Shown here in pieces: positions 1 to 8,618 of a DNA stretch of 64,000 bases. The notes beneath the pieces are model-generated. The model was not told where the DNA came from, ran no database searches, and saw only the letters and a list, made by a program, of their open reading frames with translations. The stretch covers positions 48,370 through 112,369 of the forward strand of contig JAFUVQ010000062.1 in NCBI GenBank assembly GCA_017477505.1. Direction: 5' to 3'. The position numbers were made by a program, and so were the translations under genes. How positions within the stretch are numbered: the stretch's first letter is position 1; the number at the start of each line of letters is the position of its first letter. The DNA comes from Eubacterium sp. (GTDB lineage: Bacteria; Bacillota; Clostridia; Lachnospirales; Lachnospiraceae).

Positions 1-1718
1 AGCATATCATATTCCAGATTAAGCTGAGCTCCTTTATAGTCTTCGTTCTGATGAAGCAACGTGATATATCTGTTATGAGTCTTCTGCATCACTCCTCTGT
101 CGTATCCCAGGCTTGTAAGCAGAATATCGGAAAACTCGTATGTATATATATCCCTGTCGGGTATGTCAAGGTTCATGTTATTGATGATAACATATTCGGT
201 CTGATTGATCTCTCCCTCTTTGAACTGTCCGTCGGAGAATTCAAGGGCGGGTATATGATCACCATAAAGGAACAGGATGTAATTTCCTCTTCTCTTATCA
301 AGACGGTTCTTGAGATTTCTGATCATCTGGTCCATCTCGTAACACTGATTAACGAAGTATCCGAACTGATTTGTAAGTTCAGGATCCTCATCATCTCTTG
401 TTACCACAACATGCTCATCACATTTCAATTCATCCTTAGGATATTTACCATGGCCCTGAACCGATACAGTAAATACAAAATCCTTCTCCGGAGTTGAATC
501 AAGAGCCTTGAGAATCTCATCTACCAGTATGCTGTCCTTCGCCCAGTTTGTCTCTGTCCTCTCAATATGAGTCATATATTCCAGTGATGTAAATGTATCG
601 AATCCGAGATTCGGATAAACCTCATCCCTGCTGTAAAACTTTGCTCTGTTATTATGAATGGCATGAGTTCCGTAGCCCTGACTCTTTAGAATATGCGCAA
701 GACTTTCACAAGGTTTTTCAGTCAGTATAGTCTTATACGGATACTCTCCCGCACCAAAATCTTTGGAATTCATACCGGTCAGAATCTCAAATTCCGTATT
801 TGCGGTACCTGCTCCTATGGCAGGAACAGTAAGATAACCGGAAGGATATTTATTGCAGAAATTTCTGAAATTAGGAATAGGCTCCCTGTCTACATTTACT
901 CCTTCAACACGTTCGATGTCTATAAATGATTCAAGCTGAATCACAATGATGTCCGGCTTATCCTTCATCTGCTTCCTGTAAACAGAAGTCTTTTCAATAT
1001 CCGACTCTATATTTCCGATACGAACTGCCGAGTAATCCTGCGGTTTACCGATTCCGACATCTATAACACTGTTGGAGAAGCAATAAGCAAAACCATAGTC
1101 TTTATACGCCGTTCCCAGATTGGAAAAGTCATCGGAAATGATATCTGTCTTGAGACTTAAGACTGTCAAAACATACAGAACTCCGAAGGCTGCGAAGCAT
1201 ATAAGAATAGTTGTTATATAATGAACACTGCCTCTGATCTTCGGCATCTTTATAAATGCAAAAACCAATAATGTAATGACAGCAAAGATTCCAAAGAATA
1301 TCAGGAACTGCTGGTAGGTTTTAAAATAAACATCCAGCATACTCATAACATCCGATACCATAAGGAAGTCTATAAATGAAAATGGGGTGATTCTGTGACC
1401 CAGGACAAAGAAATTGATGGTTCCCATGACCAGCCATAAAAATGATATAAAGCCAACCATAAATACCCTCTTCTTCAGGAGCAGCCCCAGAAGCAGGGTA
1501 AAGAACACCAGAAATATATTATAAATAAAAACCAGTGGTGAATGAATAACGAAGAGAACCGCACTTATCGGCGATCTTCTACCGAGTATTTCCAGAATAA
1601 ACTCAAGTAAAAGAGCTGTAAGGAAGCATACCAGTACCCACCTCCAAAGCGGAAGGTCATTTGTCTTCTTTACAACGTCTTTAAATTTCCCAAAACCTTT
1701 CTTAAATGTCTCTTTCAT
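1..1718 (-). CDS. LtaS-type lipoteichoic acid synthase (sulfatase fold), 3' end outside window
   Basis: Membrane enzyme of the alkaline-phosphatase/sulfatase superfamily that, in the LtaS family, transfers glycerol-phosphate from phosphatidylglycerol onto an extracellular polymer. I translated it from the minus strand; it is open from the ATG at 1718 to the window edge. The first ~170 residues are several hydrophobic segments. The extracellular domain follows with the family landmarks: QLESF (metal Glu), GTANTEF (nucleophile Thr) and LYGDHIPAL (metal Asp-His). A modest AGGA lies about 8 bases before the ATG. It is separated from the tRNA gene upstream by a strong terminator, so it probably has its own promoter. 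It is the second LtaS-like gene in the window and is only distantly similar to the one at 4330. The exact polymer made is not shown by the sequence. The last residues are missing because the window ends. Confidence 0.88.
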   Translation of the reverse strand, partial: MKETFKKGFGKFKDVVKKTNDLPLWRWVLVCFLTALLLEFILEILGRRSPISAVLFVIHSPLVFIYNIFLVFFTLLLGLLLKKRVFMVGFISFLWLVMGTINFFVLGHRITPFSFIDFLMVSDVMSMLDVYFKTYQQFLIFFGIFAVITLLVFAFIKMPKIRGSVHYITTILICFAAFGVLYVLTVLSLKTDIISDDFSNLGTAYKDYGFAYCFSNSVIDVGIGKPQDYSAVRIGNIESDIEKTSVYRKQMKDKPDIIVIQLESFIDIERVEGVNVDREPIPNFRNFCNKYPSGYLTVPAIGAGTANTEFEILTGMNSKDFGAGEYPYKTILTEKPCESLAHILKSQGYGTHAIHNNRAKFYSRDEVYPNLGFDTFTSLEYMTHIERTETNWAKDSILVDEILKALDSTPEKDFVFTVSVQGHGKYPKDELKCDEHVVVTRDDEDPELTNQFGYFVNQCYEMDQMIRNLKNRLDKRRGNYILFLYGDHIPALEFSDGQFKEGEINQTEYVIINNMNLDIPDRDIYTYEFSDILLTSLGYDRGVMQKTHNRYITLLHQNEDYKGAQLNLEYDM

Positions 1719-1763
1719 AATAATTCCTATCAAAGATACAAAACGGAAAACATACCCATTATG

Positions 1764-1802
1764 TAAAAAAAGTGCCATGAAACCTATATAGCTCCATGAC
1801 AC
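1764..1802 (-). terminator. Rho-independent terminator after tRNA-Gly
   Basis: Read on the minus strand, arms GTGTCATGGA and TTTCATGGCAC form a stem of about 10 pairs (1772-1802) with G-U wobbles, followed at once by seven U. It lies 20 bases past the tRNA 3' end, where it would stop the tRNA transcript before the LtaS-like gene. Confidence 0.8.
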
Positions 1803-1821
1803 CGCTTTAAGTAAAAAAAGA

Positions 1822-1893
1822 AGCGCGAGACGGGAATCGAACCCGCGACCCTCTCCTTGGCAAGGAGATGCTCCACCGCTGAGCCACTCGCGC
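1822..1893 (-). tRNA. tRNA-Gly (GCC anticodon)
   Basis: The minus strand folds as a full cloverleaf. The acceptor arm is GCGCGAG/CTCGCGC, the D arm contains GGCTCAGCGGTGGAGC, and the anticodon stem TCTCC/GGAGA encloses the loop TTGCCAA, giving anticodon GCC for glycine codons. The T arm carries the GGTTCGAATCC signature. The 3' CCA is not encoded, as is usual in Firmicutes. It is flanked by its own promoter at 1937-1965 and a terminator at 1764-1802, so it is a stand-alone unit. Confidence 0.96.
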
Positions 1894-1901
1894 AAAATAC
1901 C

Positions 1902-1932
1902 ACGTTACTGACTGCTTTCATGTCAGCAACGT
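1902..1932 (-). other. Hairpin between tRNA promoter and tRNA 5' end
   Basis: Arms ACGTTGCTGAC and GTCAGTAACGT (minus strand) pair over 11 positions with one G-U, loop of 9. It sits between the predicted -10 box and the mature tRNA 5' end, 8 bases before the latter, and is followed by a short TTTT. It could be a 5' leader processed by RNase P, or the terminator of birA read-through. Confidence 0.6.
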
Positions 1933-1936
1933 GTGT

Positions 1937-1965
1937 ATATTACCACAATGATTGAACAGTGTCAA
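1937..1965 (-). promoter_or_regulatory. Sigma-A-type promoter of tRNA-Gly
   Basis: TTGACA (1960-1965), a 17-base spacer and TAATAT (1937-1942) on the minus strand. The -35 box is perfect. It begins 11 bases past the birA stop codon and points at tRNA-Gly. Confidence 0.75.
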
Positions 1966-1976
1966 CTATTTTTTTA

Positions 1977-2948
1977 TCATTTTATATTTTTATTTTTTTC
2001 TCTGAAAAGAATCTCTCCAGTAGTAACCATATCAGTCTCACCGCTGTCTCTCTTTACTTCAAGCGCACCGTTTTTCCTTACCGTTACTACCGTTCCCAGG
2101 CAGGCTTTGCCGTCTGCTTCGTACTTTATATGCTTTCCATTTACATTTGAATGAGCAATATACTCTTCCATAAATGTTTCTCTCTCATGCCGGCAAAGCT
2201 CGTTGAGATTAGTTAACAGCTCAGCAATCAGCTGGTTCCTGGTCACATCAGTAATCCCAAGAGAAGTAACTATATCAGAAAGCTCAGGCGGAAGATCAAC
2301 CGGTCTTACATTGAGTCCTATACCGACTATGATATCCGATGAAAGCCCTGTCTCGAGATCAGTTACAGCTTCCGTAAGAATTCCGCAGCATTTCTTATCA
2401 CCGATAAAAATGTCATTTACCCACTTGATTCCCGGTTTTATATCCGTGAACTTCTCTATAGTCCGTACCACAGCTACAGCTGCAGCCATAGTGACCATCA
2501 TAGGATTACGAACACCGTGGGGAGATCTGTAATATACAGACATATATATACCGGCGCCGGGCGGTGAGAAGAAAGACTTTCCCATTCTGCCCCTACCCCC
2601 GGTCTGAGTCTCTGCAACAAGAAGCGTTGTCTGAGCACCATAGGTATTGATATTACGTTTAGCCTCATTATTGGTGGAATCCAATTCATCGTATACCATT
2701 ATCTCCACATCTGAAAGTCTGTCTCCGAGATAACTTCTGATACCCTCTGCTGAGACCTTATCGCTGGACTCTGAAAGATAATATCCCTTATTTCTTCCCG
2801 AAATAATCTCATGTCCGTCTTCTTTAAGTGCATTGACTGCCTTCCAGACTGCATTTCTGGATACATTATTTTTTTCGGCAAGAGCCTGACCGGATATAGG
2901 CCTCCCTCTGTTTTCCTCAAGATCCTTAAGTATCTTACTCTTTAACAT
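1977..2948 (-). CDS. birA: Bifunctional biotin-protein ligase / biotin operon repressor
   Basis: Activates biotin with ATP and attaches it to carrier-protein lysines (acetyl-CoA carboxylase and relatives); the N-terminal domain allows it also to repress biotin genes. Residues 1-60 are a winged helix of the BirA HTH_11 type. The catalytic domain follows with the biotinyl-AMP loop GGRGRMGK at 117-124 and GIKWVNDI with the catalytic Lys at about 176, then a small C-terminal SH3-like domain. The length of 323 is typical for the two-domain class. Its first 14 bases overlap the 3' end of the patatin-like gene, so the two are translated from one message. No biotin synthesis genes are in the window. 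Confidence 0.95.
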   Translation of the reverse strand: MLKSKILKDLEENRGRPISGQALAEKNNVSRNAVWKAVNALKEDGHEIISGRNKGYYLSESSDKVSAEGIRSYLGDRLSDVEIMVYDELDSTNNEAKRNINTYGAQTTLLVAETQTGGRGRMGKSFFSPPGAGIYMSVYYRSPHGVRNPMMVTMAAAVAVVRTIEKFTDIKPGIKWVNDIFIGDKKCCGILTEAVTDLETGLSSDIIVGIGLNVRPVDLPPELSDIVTSLGITDVTRNQLIAELLTNLNELCRHERETFMEEYIAHSNVNGKHIKYEADGKACLGTVVTVRKNGALEVKRDSGETDMVTTGEILFREKNKNIK

Positions 2949-3792
2949 ATTCTTTAATCCTATCCATCATATTAATGGCATCAAATCTTCCAAGTTTATA
3001 CATACGTTTGATGCTTTCAATATTCTTCTCGGTTCTGCTGACTCCAAGGTCTCTGCTTGGTCTTATTACAAGCACTTCACCCGCCTTTTCAAGCTCATCT
3101 ATATGCTTCAGAGTTTTATTGTAATCTATGTATCTGTACCTGGCTGTTTCAAGATAATCCGGATAATCCTTATACATATAATTCATTATAGGCATAGTCT
3201 TATCAGGCTTTTTGGTATATCCCGCAGGCTGGGTAAGCACCAGGATATTCTTTGCAAAGCCCTTTTCTCTCATGGCATCAACAGGTATAGAATCTGAAGT
3301 TCCTCCATCAAGGTACTTTCTGCCCTTATATTCCACAGTTCTAGAAACCAGTGGCAGTGATGCCGATGCACGTACGGCATCCATATCTGTCTTAAGATCA
3401 TATATTCTTATATATTCCGCATTACCTGTTTCAAGATCGGTAACACAGGAATACACTTCTGTCTTTGCTGCATTCTCTTTAAACTTATCATAGTCAAACG
3501 GGTAAAGCTTATCCGGAATATCTTTATAACAGAATTCAACCTCACATATATCTCCGGTTTTGATAAGAGATTCAAAACTCATAAATCTCTTATTCTTTCT
3601 GAGATTCACATAATATCTGCCATCCCTTCCGAACTGTTCCGAAATATATGACAGTCCGTGAAGTATACCGGCCGATACACCTATCAGTCCGTCTACTTTA
3701 ATTCCGTTCAGAAGAAACTCATCGAGAACTCCCGCTGTATATATACCTCTTATCCCTCCGCCTTCAAGTACGAGACCAAGTCTTTTATCCAT
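2935..3792 (-). CDS. Patatin-like phospholipase (YjjU/RssA-type)
   Basis: Serine lipid acyl hydrolase with a Ser-Asp dyad, expected in the cytosol or at the membrane face. The oxyanion loop GGGIRG is at 11-16, the nucleophile elbow GVSAG places Ser at 40, and the catalytic Asp lies in the DGGTSDSIPVD segment near the middle of the protein. At 285 residues it has the usual length of the bacterial YjjU-like group. An AGAGG lies before the ATG. It overlaps birA by 14 bases. The substrate (membrane phospholipid or a signalling lipid) cannot be told from sequence. Confidence 0.9.
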   Translation of the reverse strand: MDKRLGLVLEGGGIRGIYTAGVLDEFLLNGIKVDGLIGVSAGILHGLSYISEQFGRDGRYYVNLRKNKRFMSFESLIKTGDICEVEFCYKDIPDKLYPFDYDKFKENAAKTEVYSCVTDLETGNAEYIRIYDLKTDMDAVRASASLPLVSRTVEYKGRKYLDGGTSDSIPVDAMREKGFAKNILVLTQPAGYTKKPDKTMPIMNYMYKDYPDYLETARYRYIDYNKTLKHIDELEKAGEVLVIRPSRDLGVSRTEKNIESIKRMYKLGRFDAINMMDRIKEYVKE

Positions 3793-3859
3793 CTCTTTAT
3801 TAACCTCTTTAAATACCCTCTTTTATCAAACATCATCCTGTAAACAGGCTGTATTCATA

Positions 3860-4312
3860 TTAATCCAGCATAGGAACTCCGCCGACCTCTTCCTTAATAG
3901 TCCTGAGGACGATATGGGTTTCAGTCTTTTCCACGCCTTCATAGCCTTTTACAATCTTGTATGCGTCATCAAGTCCTTCTGTTGAATCTGTAACTATACG
4001 GAGTACAAAATCAAACTCTCCGGTCTGATAATAACATGCAGCTATACAGCTGTTGCTTCTTATCACCTCAACAAATCCATCATAATAATCCGGATGACGG
4101 AGGCTTACTTCCATAAGAGCCACCATAGAATTACCTACAGTCTTAGGATCAACATCAATGGTATATCCACGGATAATCCCTGAATTCTCCATCTTCCTGA
4201 TTCTCTCTATAACAGCAGATACAGAAAGACCAATCTCTTCGCTTATCGAGGACGCTGTGAGTCTTGCATTCTTCTTAAGGCATTTAAGTATACTGATATC
4301 AATATTGTCCAT
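3860..4312 (-). CDS. Lrp/AsnC-family transcriptional regulator
   Basis: Small feast/famine-type DNA-binding protein. Residues 1-55 form the AsnC helix-turn-helix (LDISILKCLKKN-like start, then the recognition segment SVSAVIERIRKM). Residues 65-145 are the RAM ligand-binding domain that usually senses amino acids and builds dimers or octamers. At 150 residues it is full length. The start has an AGGAG nine bases upstream. It begins only 17 bases after the LtaS-like gene, suggesting joint transcription. The target and ligand are unknown. Confidence 0.92.
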   Translation of the reverse strand: MDNIDISILKCLKKNARLTASSISEEIGLSVSAVIERIRKMENSGIIRGYTIDVDPKTVGNSMVALMEVSLRHPDYYDGFVEVIRSNSCIAACYYQTGEFDFVLRIVTDSTEGLDDAYKIVKGYEGVEKTETHIVLRTIKEEVGGVPMLD

Positions 4313-4329
4313 AGTCCACTTCTCCTCTC

Positions 4330-6411
4330 TTATTCTTCATCTTCACCAGGAATATAATCCTTTATATACTTGTAGTAATTATTTACAAGTATCATATCAG
4401 ACATATTCTTTTTGTTTTTAACTACATTTTTATAATAATCTATATATTCATCAGGAACATCTCCGTCTACCTGTCCCGTATTGCTGTTGTACCTGCACCT
4501 GTCGGTTATGAAACTGCCGTCATTCATGATGACAAGCCCTTCATTTCCCGAAAGGATATCCTGTCCTGCAAGCATACGTGAGTCGTAATCGAAGCCCAGG
4601 AGGTTTGACAGCGTCGGCAGAACATCAAGGCTCATACATACTTTGTCAATAGGAACTCCATGGTCCATGCCCTCAGAATATAAGATAAATGTATTCTTGT
4701 ACCATCCAAATGTATTATCAAGCATCTTGCCTGAAAGCTCATCCACTATCTCTTTGTTGCCATATGGCACATGATCTGCAACAAGAGCTATCACGGTATG
4801 ATCTGCTATTCCTTCCTTCTCCAGATCCTCCAGAAGCGCTGTGAGCATAAGCTCAAGCTCGTACTGGCAGGCGATATATGCCTTTGTTCCATCCGAATAC
4901 GGAAGGTCTTCAACGATATCCTTATGCCTTGCAGACATTGCATTTCCACCGAAGTTGTACTGCACATGACCGCTTACCGTAAGATAATATACATGGAAAG
5001 GTTCTTCGTCCTTATAGATATCAAATGTATTCTGTTCCATGAAAAGATCAGACTGCGGCCAGAGCACTCCGCCACCTGCGTTCTTCTCATATTCCATTCC
5101 GTTTCCTATTCCAAGCCAGTTATCATAGCCAAGCTTGGGATGCGAAACATTTCTGTTATAATAATCATAATAATTATCGTGGAAGCCAAAGGTATTATAG
5201 CCATTTCTCTTTGACTGATTACAGAGGGTAAATGGCATATACGCCCCGGTACTTCCCACTTTATTCATGGAGAGATATCCACCGTTTCTCGGCATAAGAC
5301 CTACCAGATCGGCATACTCTCCTCCACTAGTAGAACCATACCAGAGAGGTGTATAGAAATTCTTAAACCAAAAACCCTGATGCGTCATCTTGTAGAGAGT
5401 AGGTGTAAGCTTCTGATCTATCACGAATCCATCAAAGCCTTCGGCTACGATGAATATCGTATTATATCCCTCGAACATTCCTGTGTACTCATTTCTGTTG
5501 GTACACTGGGCATTCTGAAGATATTCATTTATAGATGTAACCGCCCCCGAATTTGCCGCCGCATTTACAGCCTCAAAATCTATATCCAGGGTATTCGGAG
5601 ACATATCGATAGTAGCCTCTTCTGTGGTAGCTTCGGTAGTTGCTTCAGTTGATTTACTTTCTGCCGTTGTTGCTTCCGTAACGGTAGTGGTTTCCATGTC
5701 AAACTCAGGGACATAGGTCTGCTCGGCAAATTCAGCCTCTTTCTTTTCATTTCCCGTTGCTCTTTTAATTCCATATTCAGCATCCAGGAAAGTTGTCCTT
5801 ATGACTCCAAGCCTTTGTACTGACCTTTCAACCGAATCATAATTCTTCAGCATGGCATAGGCTGAATCATCGCCTTTTCCCGTAACAATGAAGAAAAGAT
5901 ATATATAAAATGTAAATATCATAAGAAACAGCGCTTCAAGTGAATATGCCACCGGTTTGCGTTTCCCTTTGTATATGATCTTACGTCCTATCACTGCATA
6001 AAAGATTATAGGTATCAGCCATATGAGTATGACAGGAAGCTTTGCAACAAATGCACTCCATATCAGATCTCCGAAATTAGTAAAAGCCTGTCCCGTCATG
6101 CCGCCCACGCCTGATATAGAAAGGTATGAATTGAATACATGACTGTACATCAGGTGAGCAACGAAGAAAAGGTATATAACTACAAGAACAATGATGGTAT
6201 ATATCACCTTTCCCTTATCCTTCAGAAAGCTTGTTACGATTCCTGCCGCAGACCCAAAGGCAATAGACAGAAATACTATTCCGGCGATATCTCCTGAGAC
6301 TGCCTCAAATCTTAAAAAGTGAAAGAACAATTCATAAAAAATGATAACAGCCGTGAAGAAAAACTCGTATGAACTAAGTACAGATTTTATAAAGTTTAAA
6401 AACTTACCCAT
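4330..6411 (-). CDS. LtaS-type phosphoglycerol transferase with Thr/Glu-rich linker
   Basis: Membrane-anchored sulfatase-fold enzyme, probably adding glycerol-phosphate or a related group to a wall or membrane polymer. Five or so hydrophobic segments fill the first ~185 residues. A low-complexity stretch of repeated ATTE/TTEA units (codons around 5590-5700) links them to the extracellular domain. That domain has VAEGFDG (metal Glu), YGSTSGGEY (nucleophile Thr) and VADHVPYG (metal Asp-His). An upstream in-frame TTG at 6432 is possible, but the ATG at 6411 has GGAG eight bases before it, so I use it (693 residues). The Thr-rich linker is unusual for LtaS and suggests an extended, perhaps glycosylated, stalk. 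It is followed closely by the Lrp/AsnC gene. Confidence 0.9.
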   Translation of the reverse strand: MGKFLNFIKSVLSSYEFFFTAVIIFYELFFHFLRFEAVSGDIAGIVFLSIAFGSAAGIVTSFLKDKGKVIYTIIVLVVIYLFFVAHLMYSHVFNSYLSISGVGGMTGQAFTNFGDLIWSAFVAKLPVILIWLIPIIFYAVIGRKIIYKGKRKPVAYSLEALFLMIFTFYIYLFFIVTGKGDDSAYAMLKNYDSVERSVQRLGVIRTTFLDAEYGIKRATGNEKKEAEFAEQTYVPEFDMETTTVTEATTAESKSTEATTEATTEEATIDMSPNTLDIDFEAVNAAANSGAVTSINEYLQNAQCTNRNEYTGMFEGYNTIFIVAEGFDGFVIDQKLTPTLYKMTHQGFWFKNFYTPLWYGSTSGGEYADLVGLMPRNGGYLSMNKVGSTGAYMPFTLCNQSKRNGYNTFGFHDNYYDYYNRNVSHPKLGYDNWLGIGNGMEYEKNAGGGVLWPQSDLFMEQNTFDIYKDEEPFHVYYLTVSGHVQYNFGGNAMSARHKDIVEDLPYSDGTKAYIACQYELELMLTALLEDLEKEGIADHTVIALVADHVPYGNKEIVDELSGKMLDNTFGWYKNTFILYSEGMDHGVPIDKVCMSLDVLPTLSNLLGFDYDSRMLAGQDILSGNEGLVIMNDGSFITDRCRYNSNTGQVDGDVPDEYIDYYKNVVKNKKNMSDMILVNNYYKYIKDYIPGEDEE

Positions 6412-6477
6412 AACTACAACTCCGGGAAACAACTAGTATAGTTAAGTATGTAATAAATAACACACTTATTATGATTT

Positions 6478-6503
6478 AAGCCGGCAGCATTTGCCGCCGG
6501 CTT
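6478..6503 (-). terminator. Strong hairpin after the pyrE / small-peptide unit
   Basis: On the minus strand AAGCCGGCGGC and GCTGCCGGCTT pair over 11 positions around an AAAT tetraloop, beginning 11 bases past the stop of the 49-residue membrane peptide. There is no U-tract behind it, so it may end transcription weakly or protect the message 3' end. Confidence 0.55.
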
Positions 6504-6513
6504 AGAACCCGTA

Positions 6514-6663
6514 TCAGAACAGAATATTACTTCTGCTTTTAAGCAGTTTTCCGCCGCTTACGATGCTGATAGTTCCCAAAGTAATCCCGAAAACGATAAC
6601 AAGGATTCCTACAACTATATCAGATGCACCTGCAGAATTCATAGTCTTATATATTTTTTCCAT
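6514..6663 (-). CDS. 49-residue single-span membrane peptide
   Basis: Short gene read directly from the sequence: ATG at 6663, TGA at 6514-6516, with a very strong AGGGGGTG ribosome site about 6 bases upstream. The product starts MEKIYKTMNSAGASD, followed by a hydrophobic helix (residues ~15-36, IVVGILVIVFGITLG and on) and a basic tail ending KLLKSRSNILF. This predicts one transmembrane helix. It starts 12 bases downstream of the pyrE stop and is followed by a strong hairpin, so it is the last gene of a pyrE unit. I do not recognise a family and give no function. The clean ribosome site and coding pattern make it likely to be real. Confidence 0.75.
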   Translation of the reverse strand: MEKIYKTMNSAGASDIVVGILVIVFGITLGTISIVSGGKLLKSRSNILF

Positions 6664-6675
6664 TTGAAACACCCC

Positions 6676-7335
6676 CTATTTCACACCATATAACTCATAA
6701 TATGCCTTTATTCTGGCAAGAAGTTCATCATCGATGACACCCTTCTCTACAAGATAATCAACTATCTCATCCATAGATACTATAGCGCCGGTTCTGAATC
6801 CGTAAAGCTCGCTGATTTCTTCAAGAGCTGACTTGTCGCCTTTACCCTTCTCACAGCGATTAAGTGAAACCATAAGTCCGATGATGGTTACATCACCCTG
6901 GGCTCTTACTATAGGAATGGTCTCTTCCATGGATTTTCCTGATGTGGTAACATCCTCTACAACTACTATCCTGTCGCCATCCTTAATAGGACTTCCAAGA
7001 AGTATTCCAGCATCTCCGTGATCCTTTGCTTCCTTACGGTTAGAGCAGTATCTCTTCTCCTGTCCGTACAGTCTGCTGTATGCTATAGCTACTGCAACAC
7101 TGATAGGAATACCCTTATATGCCGGTCCGAATATCACATCAAAATCATCACCATAGGTATCATGAATTGCCTTTGCGTAATACTCACCAAGTTTCATAAG
7201 CTGTGAGCCTGTCACATACAGTCCGGCATTCATGAAGAATGGAGATTTTCTTCCGCTCTTCAGTGTGAAATCACCGAATTTAAGGACATTGCTTTCAAGC
7301 ATAAAGTCGACAAATTCCTTTTTATAAGCCTCCAT
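6676..7335 (-). CDS. pyrE: Orotate phosphoribosyltransferase
   Basis: Joins orotate to PRPP to give orotidine monophosphate, the fifth step of UMP synthesis. The PRPP-binding motif is the VVVEDVTTSGKS segment in the second half, and FTLKSGRKSPFF near the N-terminus is the usual orotate-side loop. At 219 residues it is the common bacterial length. GGAGG stands nine bases before the ATG. It stands alone here, apart from the other pyrimidine genes, with its own promoter overlapping the coaBC stop, and is followed by the 49-residue membrane peptide. Confidence 0.95.
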   Translation of the reverse strand: MEAYKKEFVDFMLESNVLKFGDFTLKSGRKSPFFMNAGLYVTGSQLMKLGEYYAKAIHDTYGDDFDVIFGPAYKGIPISVAVAIAYSRLYGQEKRYCSNRKEAKDHGDAGILLGSPIKDGDRIVVVEDVTTSGKSMEETIPIVRAQGDVTIIGLMVSLNRCEKGKGDKSALEEISELYGFRTGAIVSMDEIVDYLVEKGVIDDELLARIKAYYELYGVK

Positions 7336-7372
7336 GCCGATGCACCTCCGTCATTTTGTTTATAACGACAAT

Positions 7373-7401
7373 ATTTTAGCATATTTCGGCGTATCATTCA
7401 A
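7373..7401 (-). promoter_or_regulatory. Promoter of pyrE
   Basis: TTGAAT (7396-7401), 17-base spacer, TAAAAT (7373-7378) on the minus strand, with the -35 box overlapping the coaBC stop codon. It gives a leader of about 30 bases before pyrE. Confidence 0.6.
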
Positions 7402-8600
7402 ATATTTTTCGTTCTGAGAATGGCATCAAAAATTTTATCGGACACTTCATGCTTTGTCATTATCGGGAGCTCTTCCATGCCTGTTCCCGTGATTATTGTA
7501 ACGATATTTGTATCTACCTTATAACCTGCGCCGGGGGTGCGAAGGCTGTTGGCACATATCATATCTACATTTTTCTTTATAAGTTTTGCTCTTGAATTCT
7601 CAAGAACATTCTCTGTCTCCATCGAGAAACCGCAGATGAACTGCTCCGGTTTTCTTATCTCACCAAGAGTCTTAAGAATATCCTTTGTCCTCTTTAGCGG
7701 GATAGCCATATCTCCGTCGTTCTTCTTGATCTTCTCATCTGCCGTTGTTACAGGGGTATAATCTGCGACCGCCGCGGACATGATGATGATGTCCTGTTCC
7801 GGAGCCTCTGCCATAACAGCATTATACATATCCTCTGCAGATACTGTATCAATAATCTTAATTCCATAAGGCTTTCTTATGGATGTCGGTCCGGAAATGA
7901 GTGTTACATCAGCTCCGCGCATAGCTGCAACCTCAGCCAATGCGTAGCCCATTTTTCCTGAACTGTGATTCGTGATGAATCTTACCGGATCAAGCGCTTC
8001 CTCTGTAGGTCCTGCTGTTACAAGAACCTTCTTTCCTTCGAGATCATGAGGCTTTGCAACTGCCTTAAGAACGGCATCCACCAGTTCTGCCTCTTCAGGA
8101 AGCTTACCTTTTCCGTCATAGCCGCAGGCAAGGTGTCCCTCTGAGGGCTCAACGATGATAAAACCGAATCTTCTCAGCTTTTCGATATTTGACTGAACAA
8201 TCCTGTTCTCATACATATGAACATTCATGGATGGAGCAATAATAACAGGGCATCTTGCAGGAAGTACTGTCGTTGAAAGCATATCGTCTGCAATTCCATT
8301 TGCTATCTTGCCGATTATATTTGCTGTCGCAGGCGCTATAAGAATTGCATCTGCCGTTTCACCGAGATGCACATGAGGAACATATCCGTTCTCCGGCTCA
8401 CCGGGAGCAAATACATCTGTATAAACCTTATTCTTTGTAAGCACCTCGAACGCTTCTTTGGTAATGATCTTTGTCGCATTCTCAGTCATGACAACGTGAA
8501 CGTCAGCATTCAGCTTCACAAGCATGCTCGCTACATTTGCCATCTTATATGCTGCAATTCCACCGGAGACGCCAAGCAGAATTTTCTTTTCCTTTAACAT
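7398..8600 (-). CDS. coaBC: Phosphopantothenoylcysteine decarboxylase / phosphopantothenate-cysteine ligase
   Basis: Two-domain enzyme of coenzyme A synthesis: the CoaB half couples 4'-phosphopantothenate with cysteine and the CoaC half decarboxylates the product to 4'-phosphopantetheine. Residues 1-180 are the FMN-dependent decarboxylase, with the catalytic His region HVHLG at 76-80, the PSMNVHM motif from 123 and a Cys-containing flap (HLACGYDGKG). Residues 190-395 are the ligase domain (VLVTAGPTEEALDPVRFITNHSSGKMG). The length of 400 is standard. It is the last gene of the pan operon, 18 bases after panD, with a GGAGGG ribosome site. Confidence 0.96.
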   Translation of the reverse strand: MLKEKKILLGVSGGIAAYKMANVASMLVKLNADVHVVMTENATKIITKEAFEVLTKNKVYTDVFAPGEPENGYVPHVHLGETADAILIAPATANIIGKIANGIADDMLSTTVLPARCPVIIAPSMNVHMYENRIVQSNIEKLRRFGFIIVEPSEGHLACGYDGKGKLPEEAELVDAVLKAVAKPHDLEGKKVLVTAGPTEEALDPVRFITNHSSGKMGYALAEVAAMRGADVTLISGPTSIRKPYGIKIIDTVSAEDMYNAVMAEAPEQDIIIMSAAVADYTPVTTADEKIKKNDGDMAIPLKRTKDILKTLGEIRKPEQFICGFSMETENVLENSRAKLIKKNVDMICANSLRTPGAGYKVDTNIVTIITGTGMEELPIMTKHEVSDKIFDAILRTKNI

Positions 8601-8618
8601 GGTGAAATCCCTCCATAT

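Noticed and set aside
6412-6432. Earlier TTG start for the LtaS-like gene
   Set aside because: The ribosome site GGAG lies downstream of this TTG and fits the ATG at 6411 instead.
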